Position numbers and translations under genes: made by a program. Below the pieces are notes generated by a model that worked only from the letters and a program-made list of their open reading frames with translations, made no database searches and had not been told where the DNA came from. A stretch of 64,000 bases of DNA from Chlorocebus sabaeus (lineage: Eukaryota; Chordata; Mammalia; Primates; Cercopithecidae), in assembly GCF_047675955.1 (NCBI RefSeq), contig NC_132916.1, positions 71,541,481 to 71,605,480 of the forward strand, in the 5' to 3' direction. Positions 1 through 9,815 of this stretch are shown here, one piece after another; the first letter of the stretch is position 1; each line of letters opens with the position of its first letter.

Positions 1-111
1 CCCTTTGCCAATTCCACAAGAACAGCCTTAGCGAAAGGCTTCTTGAAGGGAAAGATGTAACTCTGTGAGATGAATTAACAGAACACAGAGCAGCTTCTCA
101 GAAAGCTTCTT

Positions 112-128
112 TCCCGTTTTGAACGGAA
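112..128 (-). promoter_or_regulatory. CENP-B-box-like site 1 (not a complete box)
   Basis: The minus strand reads TTCCGTTCAAAACGGGA. Against the CENP-B box YTTCGTTGGAARCGGGA it matches 14 of 17 positions, and 8 of the 9 essential ones (the second T of TTCG is C). The usual monomer has CTGG where this has CGGG. The site lies about 25 bases from the place where human B-type monomers carry the box. CENP-B binding is doubtful. Confidence 0.4.
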
Positions 129-539
129 GATATTTCCTTTTTCACCATAGCCTTCTATGGGCTTCCAAATATCCCTTTGCCAATGCCACAAGAACAGCCT
201 TAGCGAAAGGCTTCTTGAAGGGAAAGATGTAACTCTGTGAGATGAATTAACAGAACACAGAGCAGTTTCTCAGAAAGCTTCTTTCCAGTTTTGAACGGAA
301 GATATTTCCTTTTTCACCATAGCCCTCTATGGGCTTCCAAATATCCCTTTGCCAAATCCACAAGAACAGGTTTAGCGAAAGGCTTCTTCAAGGGAAAGAT
401 GTAACTCTGTGAGATGAATTAACAGAACACAGAGCAGTTTCTCAGAAAGCTTCTTTCCATTTTTGAACGGAAGATATTTCCTTTTTCACCATAGCCCTCT
501 ATAAGCTTCCAAATATCCCTTTGCCAATTCCACAAGAAC

Positions 540-556
540 AGCCTTAGCGAAAGGCT
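540..556. repeat. Dyad 1: AGCCTT / AAGGCT hairpin (example)
   Basis: AGCCTT, a five-base loop AGCGA, then AAGGCT: a perfect 6-base inverted repeat that recurs in most monomers at the same phase. Monomers reading AACAGGCTTAGC or AACAGGTTTAGC break the left arm. Monomers reading CCTTGGCG change only the loop. Hairpin formation is inferred. Confidence 0.7.
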
Positions 557-576
557 TCTTGAAGGGAAAGATGTAA

Positions 577-606
577 CTCTGTGAGATGAATTAACAGAAC
601 ACAGAG
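577..606. repeat. Dyad 2: CTCTGTG / CACAGAG inverted repeat (example)
   Basis: CTCTGTG at 577-583 and its exact reverse complement CACAGAG at 600-606 are separated by 16 bases. The pair recurs in most monomers. Scattered monomers break one arm, for example those with AACGCAGAG, CTCTATGAG, CTCTTTGAG or AACACAGTG (near 2297). Confidence 0.75.
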
Positions 607-618
607 CAGTTTCTCAGA

Positions 619-624
619 AAGCTT
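619..624. other. HindIII site typical of the monomer (example)
   Basis: AAGCTT occurs once in most monomers in the context CAGAAAGCTTCTTTCC. A HindIII digest would therefore release a 172-base ladder, the classical diagnostic of African green monkey alpha satellite. It is lost in the recurrent CAGAAAGGTTC subtype and in the CAGAATGCTTC subtype. Confidence 0.9.
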
Positions 625-649
625 CTTTCCAGTTTTGAACGGAAGATAT

Positions 650-666
650 TTCCTTTTTCACCATAG
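650..666 (+). promoter_or_regulatory. pJ-alpha protein-binding motif (example; one in most monomers)
   Basis: The plus strand reads TTCCTTTTTCACCATAG, an exact match to the pJ-alpha consensus TTCCTTTTYCACCRTAG known from alpha-satellite A-type monomers. The same 17 bases recur at this phase in most monomers, for example 134-150. In human arrays this position holds either pJ-alpha or the CENP-B box. Recurrent variants change CACC to CAGC (ending AGCATAG), to CCCC or to CATC. One cluster shifts the end to CACTATAG. Binding in this species is not shown by the sequence. Confidence 0.85.
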
Positions 667-679
667 CCCTCTATGGGCT
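665..679. repeat. Dyad 3: AGCCC / GGGCT hairpin overlapping pJ-alpha (example)
   Basis: AGCCC, loop TCTAT, GGGCT. The stem overlaps the last two bases of the pJ-alpha motif. The recurrent variant CTCTAAGGGCT lengthens the stem to six pairs (AGCCCT/AGGGCT) with a three-base loop. The CTATGCCTTCC and CTTTATGGG variants alter or weaken it. Confidence 0.65.
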
Positions 680-1548
680 TCCAAATATCCCTTTGCCAAT
701 TCCACAAGAACAGCCTTAGCGAAAGGCTTCTTGAAGGGAAAGATGTAACTCTGTGAGATGAATTAACAGAACACAGAGCAGTTTCTCAGAAAGCTTCTTT
801 CCAGTTTTGAAGGGAAGATATTTCCTTTTTCACCATAGCCCTCTATGGGCTTCCAAATATCCCTTTGCCAATTCCACAAGAACAGCCTTAGCGAAAGGCT
901 TCTTCAAGGGAAAAATGTAACTCTGTGAGATGAATTAACAGAACGCAGAGCAGTTTCTCAGAAAGCTTCTTTCCAGTTTTGAACGGAAGATATTTCCTTT
1001 TTCACCATAGCCCTCTATGGGCTTCCAAATATCCCCTTGCCAATTCCACAAGAACAGGCTTAGCTAAAGGCTTCTTGAAGGGAAAGATGTAACTCTGTGA
1101 GATGAATTAACAGAACACAGAGCAGTTTCCCAGAAAGGTTCTTTCCAGTTTTGAACGGAAGGTATTTCCTTTTTCAGCATAGCCCTCTATGGGCTTCCAA
1201 ATATCCCTTTGCCAAGTCCACAAGAACAGGTTTAGCGAAAGGCTTCTTCAAGGGAAAGATGTAACTCTGTGAGATGAATTAAGAGAACACAGAGCAGTTT
1301 CTCAGAAAGCTTCTTTCCAGTTTTGAACGGAAGATATTTCCTTTTTCACCACAGCCCTCTATGGGTTTCCAAATATCCCTTTGCCAATTCCACAAGAACA
1401 GCCTTAGCGAAAAGCTTCTTGAAGGGAAAGATGTAACTCTGTGAGATGAATTAACAGAACACAGAGCAGTTTCTCAGAAAGCTTCTTTCCAGTTTTGAAC
1501 GGAAGATATTTCCTTTTTCACCATAGCCCTCTATGTGCTTCCAAATAT

Positions 1549-1720
1549 CCCTTTGCCAATTCCACAAGAACAGCCTTAGCGAAAGGCTTCTGGAAGGGAA
1601 AGATGTAACTCTGTGAGATGAATTAACAGAACACAGAGCAGTTTCTCAGAAAGCTTCTTTAAAGTTTGGAACAGAAGATATTTCCTTTTTCCCCATAGCC
1701 CTCTAGGGGCTTCCAAATAT
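1549..1720 (-). repeat. Divergent AAAG-type monomer 1
   Basis: It carries a cluster of linked changes: CTTCTTTAAAGTTTGGAACAG for the usual CTTTCCAGTTTTGAACGG, CCCCATAG for CACCATAG in pJ-alpha, CTAGGGGC for CTATGGGC, and CTCTTCC at the following boundary. The number of linked changes suggests a separate older lineage or gene conversion from another monomer family. Confidence 0.75.
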
Positions 1721-4700
1721 CCCTCTTCCAATTCCACAAGAACAGCCTTAGCGAAAGGCTTCTTGAAGGGAAAGATGTAACTCTGTGAGATGAATTAACA
1801 GAACACAGAGCAGTTTCTCAGAAAGCTTCTTTCCATTTTTGAACGGAAGATATTTCCTTTTTCACCATAGCCCTCTATGGGCTTCCAAATATCCCTTTGC
1901 CAATTCCACAAGAACAGCCTTAGCGAAAGGCTTCTTCAAGGGAAAGATGTAACTCTGTGAGATGAATTAACAGAACACAGAGCAGTTTCTCAGAAAGCTT
2001 CTTTCCAGTTTTGAACGGAAGATATTTCCTTTTTCAGCATAGCCCTCTATGGGCTTCCAAATATCCCTTTGCCAATTCCACAAGAACAGCCTAAGCGAAA
2101 GGCTTCTTGAAGGGAAAGATGTAACTCTGTGAGATGAATTAAAAGAACACAGAGCAGTTTCTCAGAAAGCTTCTTTCCAGTTTTGAACGGAAGATATTTT
2201 CTTTTTCACCATAGCCCTCTATGGGCTTCCAAATATCCCTTTGCCAATTCCACAAGAACAGCCTTAGCGAAAGGCTTCTTGAAGGGAAAGATGTAACACA
2301 GTGAGATGAATTAACAGAACACAGAGCAGTTTCTCAGAAAGCTTCTTTCCAGTTTTGAACGGAAGATATTTCCTTTTTCACCATAGCCCTCTATGGGCTT
2401 CCAAATATCCCTTTGCCAATTCCGCAAGAACAGCCTTAGCGAAAGGCTTCTTGAAGGGAAAGATGTAACTCTGTGAGATGAAATAACAGAACAAAGAGCA
2501 GTTTCTCAGAAAGCTTCTTTCCAGTTTTGAACGGAAGATATTTCCTTTTTCACCATAGCCCTCTATGGGCCTCCAAATATCCCTTTGCCAATTCCACAAG
2601 AACAGCCTTAGCGAAAGGCTTCTTGAAGGGAAAGATGTAACTCTGTGAGATGAATTAACAGAACACAGAGCAGTTTCTCAGAAAGCTTCTTTCCAGTTTT
2701 GAAGGGAAGATATTTCCTTTTTCACCATAGCCGTCTATGGGCTTCCAAATATCCCTTTGCCAATTCCACAAGAACAGCCTTAGCGAAAGGCTTCTTGAAG
2801 GGAAAGACGTAACTCTGTGAGATGAATTAACAGAACACAGAGCAGTTTCTCAGAAAGCTTCTTTCCAGTTTTGAACGGAAGATATTTCCTTTTTCACCAT
2901 AGCCCTCTATGGGCTTCCAAATATCCTTTTGCCAATTCCACAAGAACAGCCTTAGCGAAAGGCTTCTTGAAGGGAAAGATGTAACTCTGTGAGATGAATT
3001 AACAGAACACAGAGCAGTTTCTCAGAAAGCTTCTTTCCAGTTTTGAACGGAAGATATTTCCTTTTTCACCATAGCCCTCTATGGGCTTCCAAATATCCCT
3101 TTGCCAATTCCACAAGAACAGCCTTAGCGAAAGGCTTCTTGAAGGGAAAGATGTAACTCTGTGAGATGAATTAACAGAACACAGAGCAGTTTCTCAGAAA
3201 GCTTCTTTCCAGTTTTGAACGGAAGATATTTCCTTTTTCAGCATAGCCCTCTATGGGCTTCCAAATATCCCTTTGCCAATTCCACAAGAACAGCCTAAGC
3301 GAAAGGCTTCTTGAAGGGAAAGATGTAACTCTGTGAGATGAATTAACAGAACACAGAGCAGTTTCCCAGAAAGGTTCTTTCCAGTTTTGAACGGAAGATA
3401 TTTCCTTTTTTAGCATAGCCCTCTATGGGCTTCCAAATATCCCTTTGCCAATTCCACAAGAACAGGTTTAGCGAAAGGCTTATTCAAGGGAAAGATGTAA
3501 CTCTGTGAGATGAATTAACAGAACACAGAGCAGTTTCTCAGAAAGCTTTTTCCAGTTTTGAAGGGAAGATATTTCCTTTTTCACCATAGCCCTCTATGGG
3601 CTTCCAAATATCCCTTTGCCAATTCCACAAGAACAGCCTTAGCGAAAGGCTTCTTGAAGGGAAAGATGTAACTCTGTGAGATGAATTAACAGAACACAGA
3701 GCAGCTTCTCAGAAAGCTTCTTTCCAGTTTTGAACGGAAGATATTTCCTTTTTCACCATAGCCCTCTATGGGCTTCCAAATATCCCTTTGCCAATTCCAC
3801 AAGAACAGCCTTAGCGAAAGGCTTCTTGAAGGGAAAGATGTAACTCTGTGAGATGAATTAACAGAACACAGAGCAGTTTCTCAGAAAGCTTCTTTCCAGT
3901 TTTGAACGGAAGATATTTCCTTTTTCACCATAGCCCTCTATGGGCTTCCAAATATCCCTTTGCCAATTCCACAAGAACAGCCTTAGCGAAAGGCTTCTGG
4001 AAGGGAAAGATGTAACTCTGTGAGATGAATTAACAGAACACAGAGCAGTTTCTCAGAAAGCTTCTTTCCAGTTTTGAACGGAAGATATTTCCTTTTTCAC
4101 CATAGCCCTCTATGGGCTTCCAAATATCCCTTTGCCAATTCCACAAGAACAGCCTTAGCGAAAGGCTTCTTGAAGGGAAAGATGTAACTCTGTGAGATGA
4201 ATTAACGGAACACAGAGCAGTTTCTCAGAAAGCTTCTTTCCAGTTTTGAACGGTAGATATTTCCTTTTTCACCTTAGCCCTCTAAGGGCTTCCATATATC
4301 CCTTTGCCAATTCCACAAGAACAGCCTTAGCGAAAGGCTTCTTGAAGGGAAAGATGTAACTCTGTGAGATGAATTAACAGAACACAGAGCAGTTTCTCAG
4401 AAAGCTTCTTTCCAGTTTTGAACGGAAGATATTTCCTTTTTCACCATAGCCCTCTAAGGGCTTCCAAATATCCCTTTGCCAATTCCACAAGAACAGCCTT
4501 AGCGAAAGACTTCTTGAAGGGAAAGATGTAACTCTGTGAGATGAATTAACAGAACACAGAGCAGTTTCTCAGAAAGCTTCTTTCCAGTTTTGAAGGGAAG
4601 ATATTTCCTTTTTCACCATAGCCCTCTATGGGCTTCCAAATATCCCTTTGCCAATTCCACAAGAACAGCCTTAGCGAAAGGCTTCTTCAAGGGAAAAATG

Positions 4701-5159
4701 TAACTCTGTGAGATGAATTAACAGAACGCAGAGCAGTTTCTCAGAAAGCTTCTTTCCAGTTTTGAACGGAAGATATTTCCTTTTTCACCATAGCCCTCTA
4801 TGGGCTTCCCAATATCCCCTTGCCAATTCCACAAGAACAGGCTTAGCAAAAGGCTTCTTGAAGAGAAAGATGTAACTCTGTGAGATGAATTAACAGAACA
4901 CAGAGCAGTTTCCCAGAAAGGTTCTTTCCAGTTTTGAACGGAAGGTATTTCCTTTTTCAGCTTAGCCCTCTATGGGCTTCCAAATATCCCTTTGCCAATT
5001 CCACAAGAACAGGTTTAGCGAAAGGCTTCTTCAAGGGAAAGATGTAACTCTGTGAGATGAATTAAGAGAACACAGAGCAGTTTCTCAGAAAGCTTCTTTC
5101 CAGTTTTGAACGGAAGATATTTCCTTTTTCACCATAGCCCTCTATGGGCTTCCAAATAT

Positions 5160-5331
5160 CCCTTTGCCAATTCCACAAGAACAGCCTTAGCGAAAGGCTT
5201 CTTGAAGGGAAAGATGTAACTCTGTCAGATGAATTAACAGAACACAGAGCAGTTTCTCAGAAAGCTTCTTTAAAGTTTGGAACAGAAGATATTTCCTTTT
5301 TCCCCATAGCCCTCTAGGGGCTTCCAAATAT
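5160..5331 (-). repeat. Divergent AAAG-type monomer 2
   Basis: Same linked changes, with CTCTGTCAGATG, which breaks dyad 2, and CCCTTTTCC at the following boundary. It lies 21 monomers minus one base after monomer 1 of this type. Confidence 0.75.
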
Positions 5332-6130
5332 CCCTTTTCCAATTCCACAAGAACAGCCTTAGCGAAAGGCTTCTTGAAGGGAAAGATGTAACTCTGTGAG
5401 ATGAATTAACAGAACACAGAGCAGTTTCTCAGAAAGCTTCTTTCCAGTTTTGAACGGAAGTTATTTCCTTTTTCAGCATAGCCCTATATGGGCTTCCAAA
5501 TATCCCTTTGCCAATTCCACAAGAACAGCCTTAGCGAAAGGCTTCTTGAAGGGAAAGATGTAACTCTGTGAGATGAATTAACAGAACACAGAGCAGTTTC
5601 CCAGAAAGGTTCTTTCCAGTTTTGAACGGAAGATAATTCCTTTTTTAGCATAGCCCTCTATGGGCTTCCAAATATCCCTTTGCCAATTCCACAAGAACAG
5701 GTTTAGCGAAAGGCTTATTCAAGGGAAAGATCTAACTCTGTGAGATGAATTAACAGAACACAGAGCAGTTTCTCAGAAAGCTTCTTTCCAGTTTTGAAGG
5801 GAAGATATTTCCTTTTTCACCATAGCCCTCTATGGGCTTCCAAATATCCCTTTGCCATTTCCACAAGAACAGCCTTATCGAAAGGCTTCTTGAAGGGAAA
5901 GATGTAGCTCTTTGAGAGGAATTAACAGAACGCAGAGCAGTTTCTCAGAAAGCTTCTTTCCAGTTTTGAACGGAAGATATTTCCTTTTTCACCATAGCCC
6001 TCTATGGGCTTCCAAATATCCCTTTGCCAATTCCACAAGAACAGCCTTAGCGAAAGGCTTCTTGAAGGGAAAGATGTAACTCTGTGAGATGAATTAACAG
6101 AACACAGAGCAGCCTCTCTGAAAGCTTCTT

Positions 6131-6147
6131 TCCCGTTTTGAACGGAA
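6131..6147 (-). promoter_or_regulatory. CENP-B-box-like site 2
   Basis: Same 17 bases as site 1, 35 monomers downstream of it. The monomer also has AGCAGCCTCTCTGAAAG, seen otherwise only at the copy B equivalent. Confidence 0.4.
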
Positions 6148-8412
6148 GATATTTCCTTTTTCACCATAGCCTTCTATGGGCTTCCAAATATCCCTTTGCC
6201 AATGCCACAAGAACAGCCTTAGCGAAAGGCTTCTTGAAGGGAAAGATGTAACTCTGTGAGATGAATTAACAGAACACAGAGCAGTTTCTCAGAAAGCTTC
6301 TTTCCAGTTTTGAAAGGAAGATATTTCCTTTTTCACCATAGCCCTCTATGGGCTTCCAAATATCCCTTTGCCAATTCCGCAAGAACAGCCTTAGCGAAAG
6401 GCTTCTTGAAGGGAAAGATGTAAATCTGTGAGATGAAATAACAGAACAAAGAGCAGTTTCTCAGAAAGCTTCTTTCCAGTTTTGAACGGAAGATATTTCC
6501 TTTTTCACCATAGCCCTCTATGGGCCTCCAAATATCCCTTTGCCAATTCCACAAGAACAGCCTTAGCGAAAGGCTTCTTGACGGGAAAGATGTAACTCTG
6601 TGAGATGAATTAACAGAACACAGAGCAGTTTCTCAGAAAGCTTCTTTCCAGTTTTGAAGGGAAGATATTTCTTTTTTCACCATAGCCGTCTATGGGCTTC
6701 CAAATATCCCTTTGCCAATTCCACAAGAACAGCCTTAGCGAAAGGCTTCTTGAAGGGAAAGACGTAACTCTGTGAGATGAATTAACAGAACACAGAGCAG
6801 TTTCTCAGAAAGCTTCTTTCCAGTTTTGAACGGAAGATATTTCCTTTTTCACCATAGCCCTCTATGGGCTTCCAAATATCCTTTTGCCAATTCCACAAGA
6901 ACAGCCTTAGCGAAAGGCTTCTTGAAGAGAAAGATGTAACTCTGTGAGATGAATTAACAGAACACAGAGCAGTTTCTCAGAAAGCTTCTTTCCAGTTTTG
7001 AACGGAAGATATTTCCTTTTTCACCATAGCGCTCTATGGGCTTCCAAATATCCCTTTGCCAATTCCACAAGAACAGCCTTAGCGAAAGGCTTCTTGAAGG
7101 GAAAGATGTAACTCTATGAGATGAATTAACATAACACAGAGCAGTTTCTCAGAAAGCTTCTTTCCAGTTTTGAACGGAAGATATTTCCTTTTTCAGCATA
7201 GCCCTCTATGGGCTTCCAAATATCCCTTTGCCAATTCCACAAGAACAGCCTTAGCGAAAGGCTTCTTGAAGGGAAAGATGTAACTCTTTGAGATGAATTA
7301 ACAGAACACAGAGCAGTTTCTCAGAAAGCTTCTTTCCAGTTTTGAAGGGAAGATATTTCCTTTTTCACCATAGCCCTCTATGGGCTTCCAAATATCCCTT
7401 TGCCAATTCCACAAGAACAGCCTTAGCGAAAGGCTTCTTGAAGGGAAAGATGTAACTCTGTGAGATGAATTAACAGAACACAGAGCAGTTTCTCAGAAAG
7501 CTTCTTTCCAGTTTTGAAGGGAAGATATTTCCTTTTTCACCATAGCCCTCTATGGGCTTCCAAATATCCCTTTGCCAATTCCACAAGAACAGCCTTAGCG
7601 AAAGGCTTCTTGAAGGGAAAGATGTAACTCTGTGAGATGAATTAACAGAACACAGAGCAGTTTCCCAGAAAGGTTCTTTCCAGTTTTGAACGGAAGATAT
7701 TTCCTTTTTTAGCATAGCCGTCTATGGGCTTCCAAATATCCCTTTGCCAATTCCACAAGAACAGGTTTAGCGAAAGGCTTATTCAAGGGAAAGATGTAAC
7801 TCTGTGAGATGAATTAACAGAACACAGAGCAGTTTCTCAGAAAGCTTCTTTCCAGTTTTGAAGGGAAGATATTTCCTTTTTCACCATAGCCCTCTATGGG
7901 CTTCCAAATATCCCTTTGCCAATTCCACAAGAACAGCCTTAGCGAAAGGCTTCTTGAAGGGAAAGATGTAACTCTGTGAGATGAATTAACAGAACACAGA
8001 GCAGTTTCCCAGAAAGGTTCTTTCCAGTTTTGAAAGGAAGATATTTCCTTTTTTAGCATAGCCGTCTATGGGCTTCCAAATATCCCTTTGCCAATTCCAC
8101 AAGAACAGGTTTAGCGAAAGGCTTATTCAAGGGAAAGATGTAACTCTGTGAGATGAATTAACAGAACACAGAGCAGTTTCTCAGAAAGCTTCTTTCCAGT
8201 TTTGAAGGGAAGATATTTCCTTTTTCACCATAGCCCTCTATGGGCTTCCAAATATCCCTTTGCCAATTCCACAAGAACAGCCTTATCGAAAGGCTTCTTG
8301 AAGGGAAAGATGTAGCTCTGTGAGAGGAATTAACAGAACACAGAGCAGTTTCTCAGAAAGCTTCTTTCCAGTTTTGAACGGAAGATATTTCCTTTTTCAC
8401 CATAGCCCTCTA

Positions 8413-8490
8413 TGGGCTTCCAAATATCCCTTTGCCAATTCCACAAGAACAGCCTTAGCGAAAGGCTTCTTGAAGGGAAAGATGTAACTC
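8413..8490. other. In-phase junction of an 8-monomer length difference in copy A
   Basis: Left of this interval copy A matches copy B at offset 11006, and right of it at offset 12381. The interval is bounded by TATGGG near 8411-8416 (like 19417, unlike TATAGG at 20803) and T at 8491 (like 20872, unlike G at 19497). The difference of 1375 bases is eight monomers minus one base. The crossover lies within sequence common to both sides, as expected for unequal homologous exchange. Whether A lost or B gained the segment cannot be read from this window alone. Confidence 0.75.
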
Positions 8491-9815
8491 TGTGAGATGA
8501 ATTAACAGAACACAGAGCAGTTTCTCAGAAAGCTTCTTTCCAGTTTTGAATGGAAGATATTTCCTTTTTCACCATAGCCCTCTTTGGGCTTCCAAATATC
8601 AATTTGCCAATTCCACAAGAACAGCCTTAGCGAAAGGCTTCTTGAAGGGAAAGATGTAACTCTGTGAGATGAATTAACAGAACACAGAGCAGTTTCTCAG
8701 AAAGCTTCTTTCCAGTTTTGAACGGAAGATATTTCCTTTTTCACCATAGCCCTCTATGGGCTTCCAAATATCCCTCTGCCAATTCCACAAGAACAGCCTT
8801 AGCGAAAGGCTTCTTGAAGGGAAAGATGTAACTCTGTGAGATGAATTAACAGAACACAGAGCAGTTTCTCAGAAAGCTTCTTTCCAGTTTTGAAGGGAAA
8901 TTATTTCCTTTTTCACCATAGCCCTCTATGGGCTTCCAAATATCCCTTTGCCAATTCCACAAGAACAGCCTTAGCGAAAGGCTTCTTGAAGGGAAAGATG
9001 TAACTCTGTGAGATGAATTAACAGAACACAGAGCCGTTTCCCAGAAAGGTTCTTTCCAGTTTTGAACGGAAGATAGTTCCTTTTTCAGCATAGCCCTCTA
9101 TGGGCTTCGAAATATCCCTTTGCCAATTCCACAAGAACAGGTTTAGCGAAAGGCTTCTTCAAGGGAAAGATGTAACTCTGTGAGATGAATTAACAGAACA
9201 CAGAGCAGTTTCTCAGAAAGCTTCTTTCCAGTTTTGAAGGGAAGATATTTCCTTTTTCACCATAGCCCTCTATGGGCTTCCAAATATTCCTTTGCCAATT
9301 CCACAAGAACAGCCTTAGCGAAAGGCTTCTTGAAGGGAAAGATGTAACTCTGTGAGATGAATTAACAGAACACAGAGCAGTTTCTCAGAAAGCTTCTTTC
9401 CAGTTTTGAACGGAAGATATTTCCTTTTTCACCATAGCCCTCTATGGGCTTCCAAATATCCCTTTGCCAATTCCACAAGAACAGCCTTAGCGAAAGGCTT
9501 CTTGAAGGGAAAGATGTAACTCTGTGAGGTGAATTAACAGAACACAGAGCAGTTTCTCAGAAAGCTTCTTTCCAGTTTTGAACGGAAGATATTTCCTTTT
9601 TCACCTTAGCCCTCTAAGGGCTTCCATATATCCCTTTGCCAATTCCACAAGAACAGCCTTAGCGAAAGGCTTCTTGAAGGGAATGATGTAACTCTGTGAG
9701 ATGAATTAACAGAACACAGAGCAGTTTCTCAGAAAGGTTCTTTCCAGTTTTGAACGGAAGATATTTCCTTTTTCACCATAGCCCTCTATGGGCTTCCAAA
9801 TATCCCTTTGCCAAT

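Larger units (their letters stand above)
517..688 (-). repeat. Representative consensus-like monomer
   Basis: This monomer agrees with the commonest base at essentially every position, so it serves as the reference for the variants described elsewhere. In plus-strand order it holds a 17-base dyad (540-556), a 7-base inverted repeat with a 16-base spacer (577-606), a HindIII site (619-624), the pJ-alpha motif (650-666) and a third dyad (665-679). Read on the minus strand from the ATG inside the pJ-alpha complement, codons run for 16 residues beginning MVKKEISSVQ and then meet a TGA. This shows why ordinary monomers do not read through. Confidence 0.95.
1..3060 (-). repeat. Block 0: left-edge segment collinear with 33.7-35.7 kb
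   Basis: The first roughly 1.95 kb follows 33707-35660 at a constant offset of 33706 bases. Shared landmarks include CCCGTTTT (113 and 33819), CTTCAAGGGAAAAATG (901 and 34607), CCACAGCCC (1351 and 35057) and the divergent AAAG monomer (1661 and 35367). The block also resembles 3.7-7.1 kb at offsets of 21 to 23 monomers. After about 2 kb it switches to the sequence type seen at 27.3-28.0 and 32.3-33.0 kb, marked by CCGCAAGAACAG and GAAATAACAGAACAAAGAG. No gene is present. Confidence 0.7.

Noticed and set aside
112..128. A functional CENP-B box
   Set aside because: No monomer I read has the full essential core. The best candidates have TCCG in place of TTCG, and CENP-B is known to need the core bases. 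They are reported only as box-like sites.
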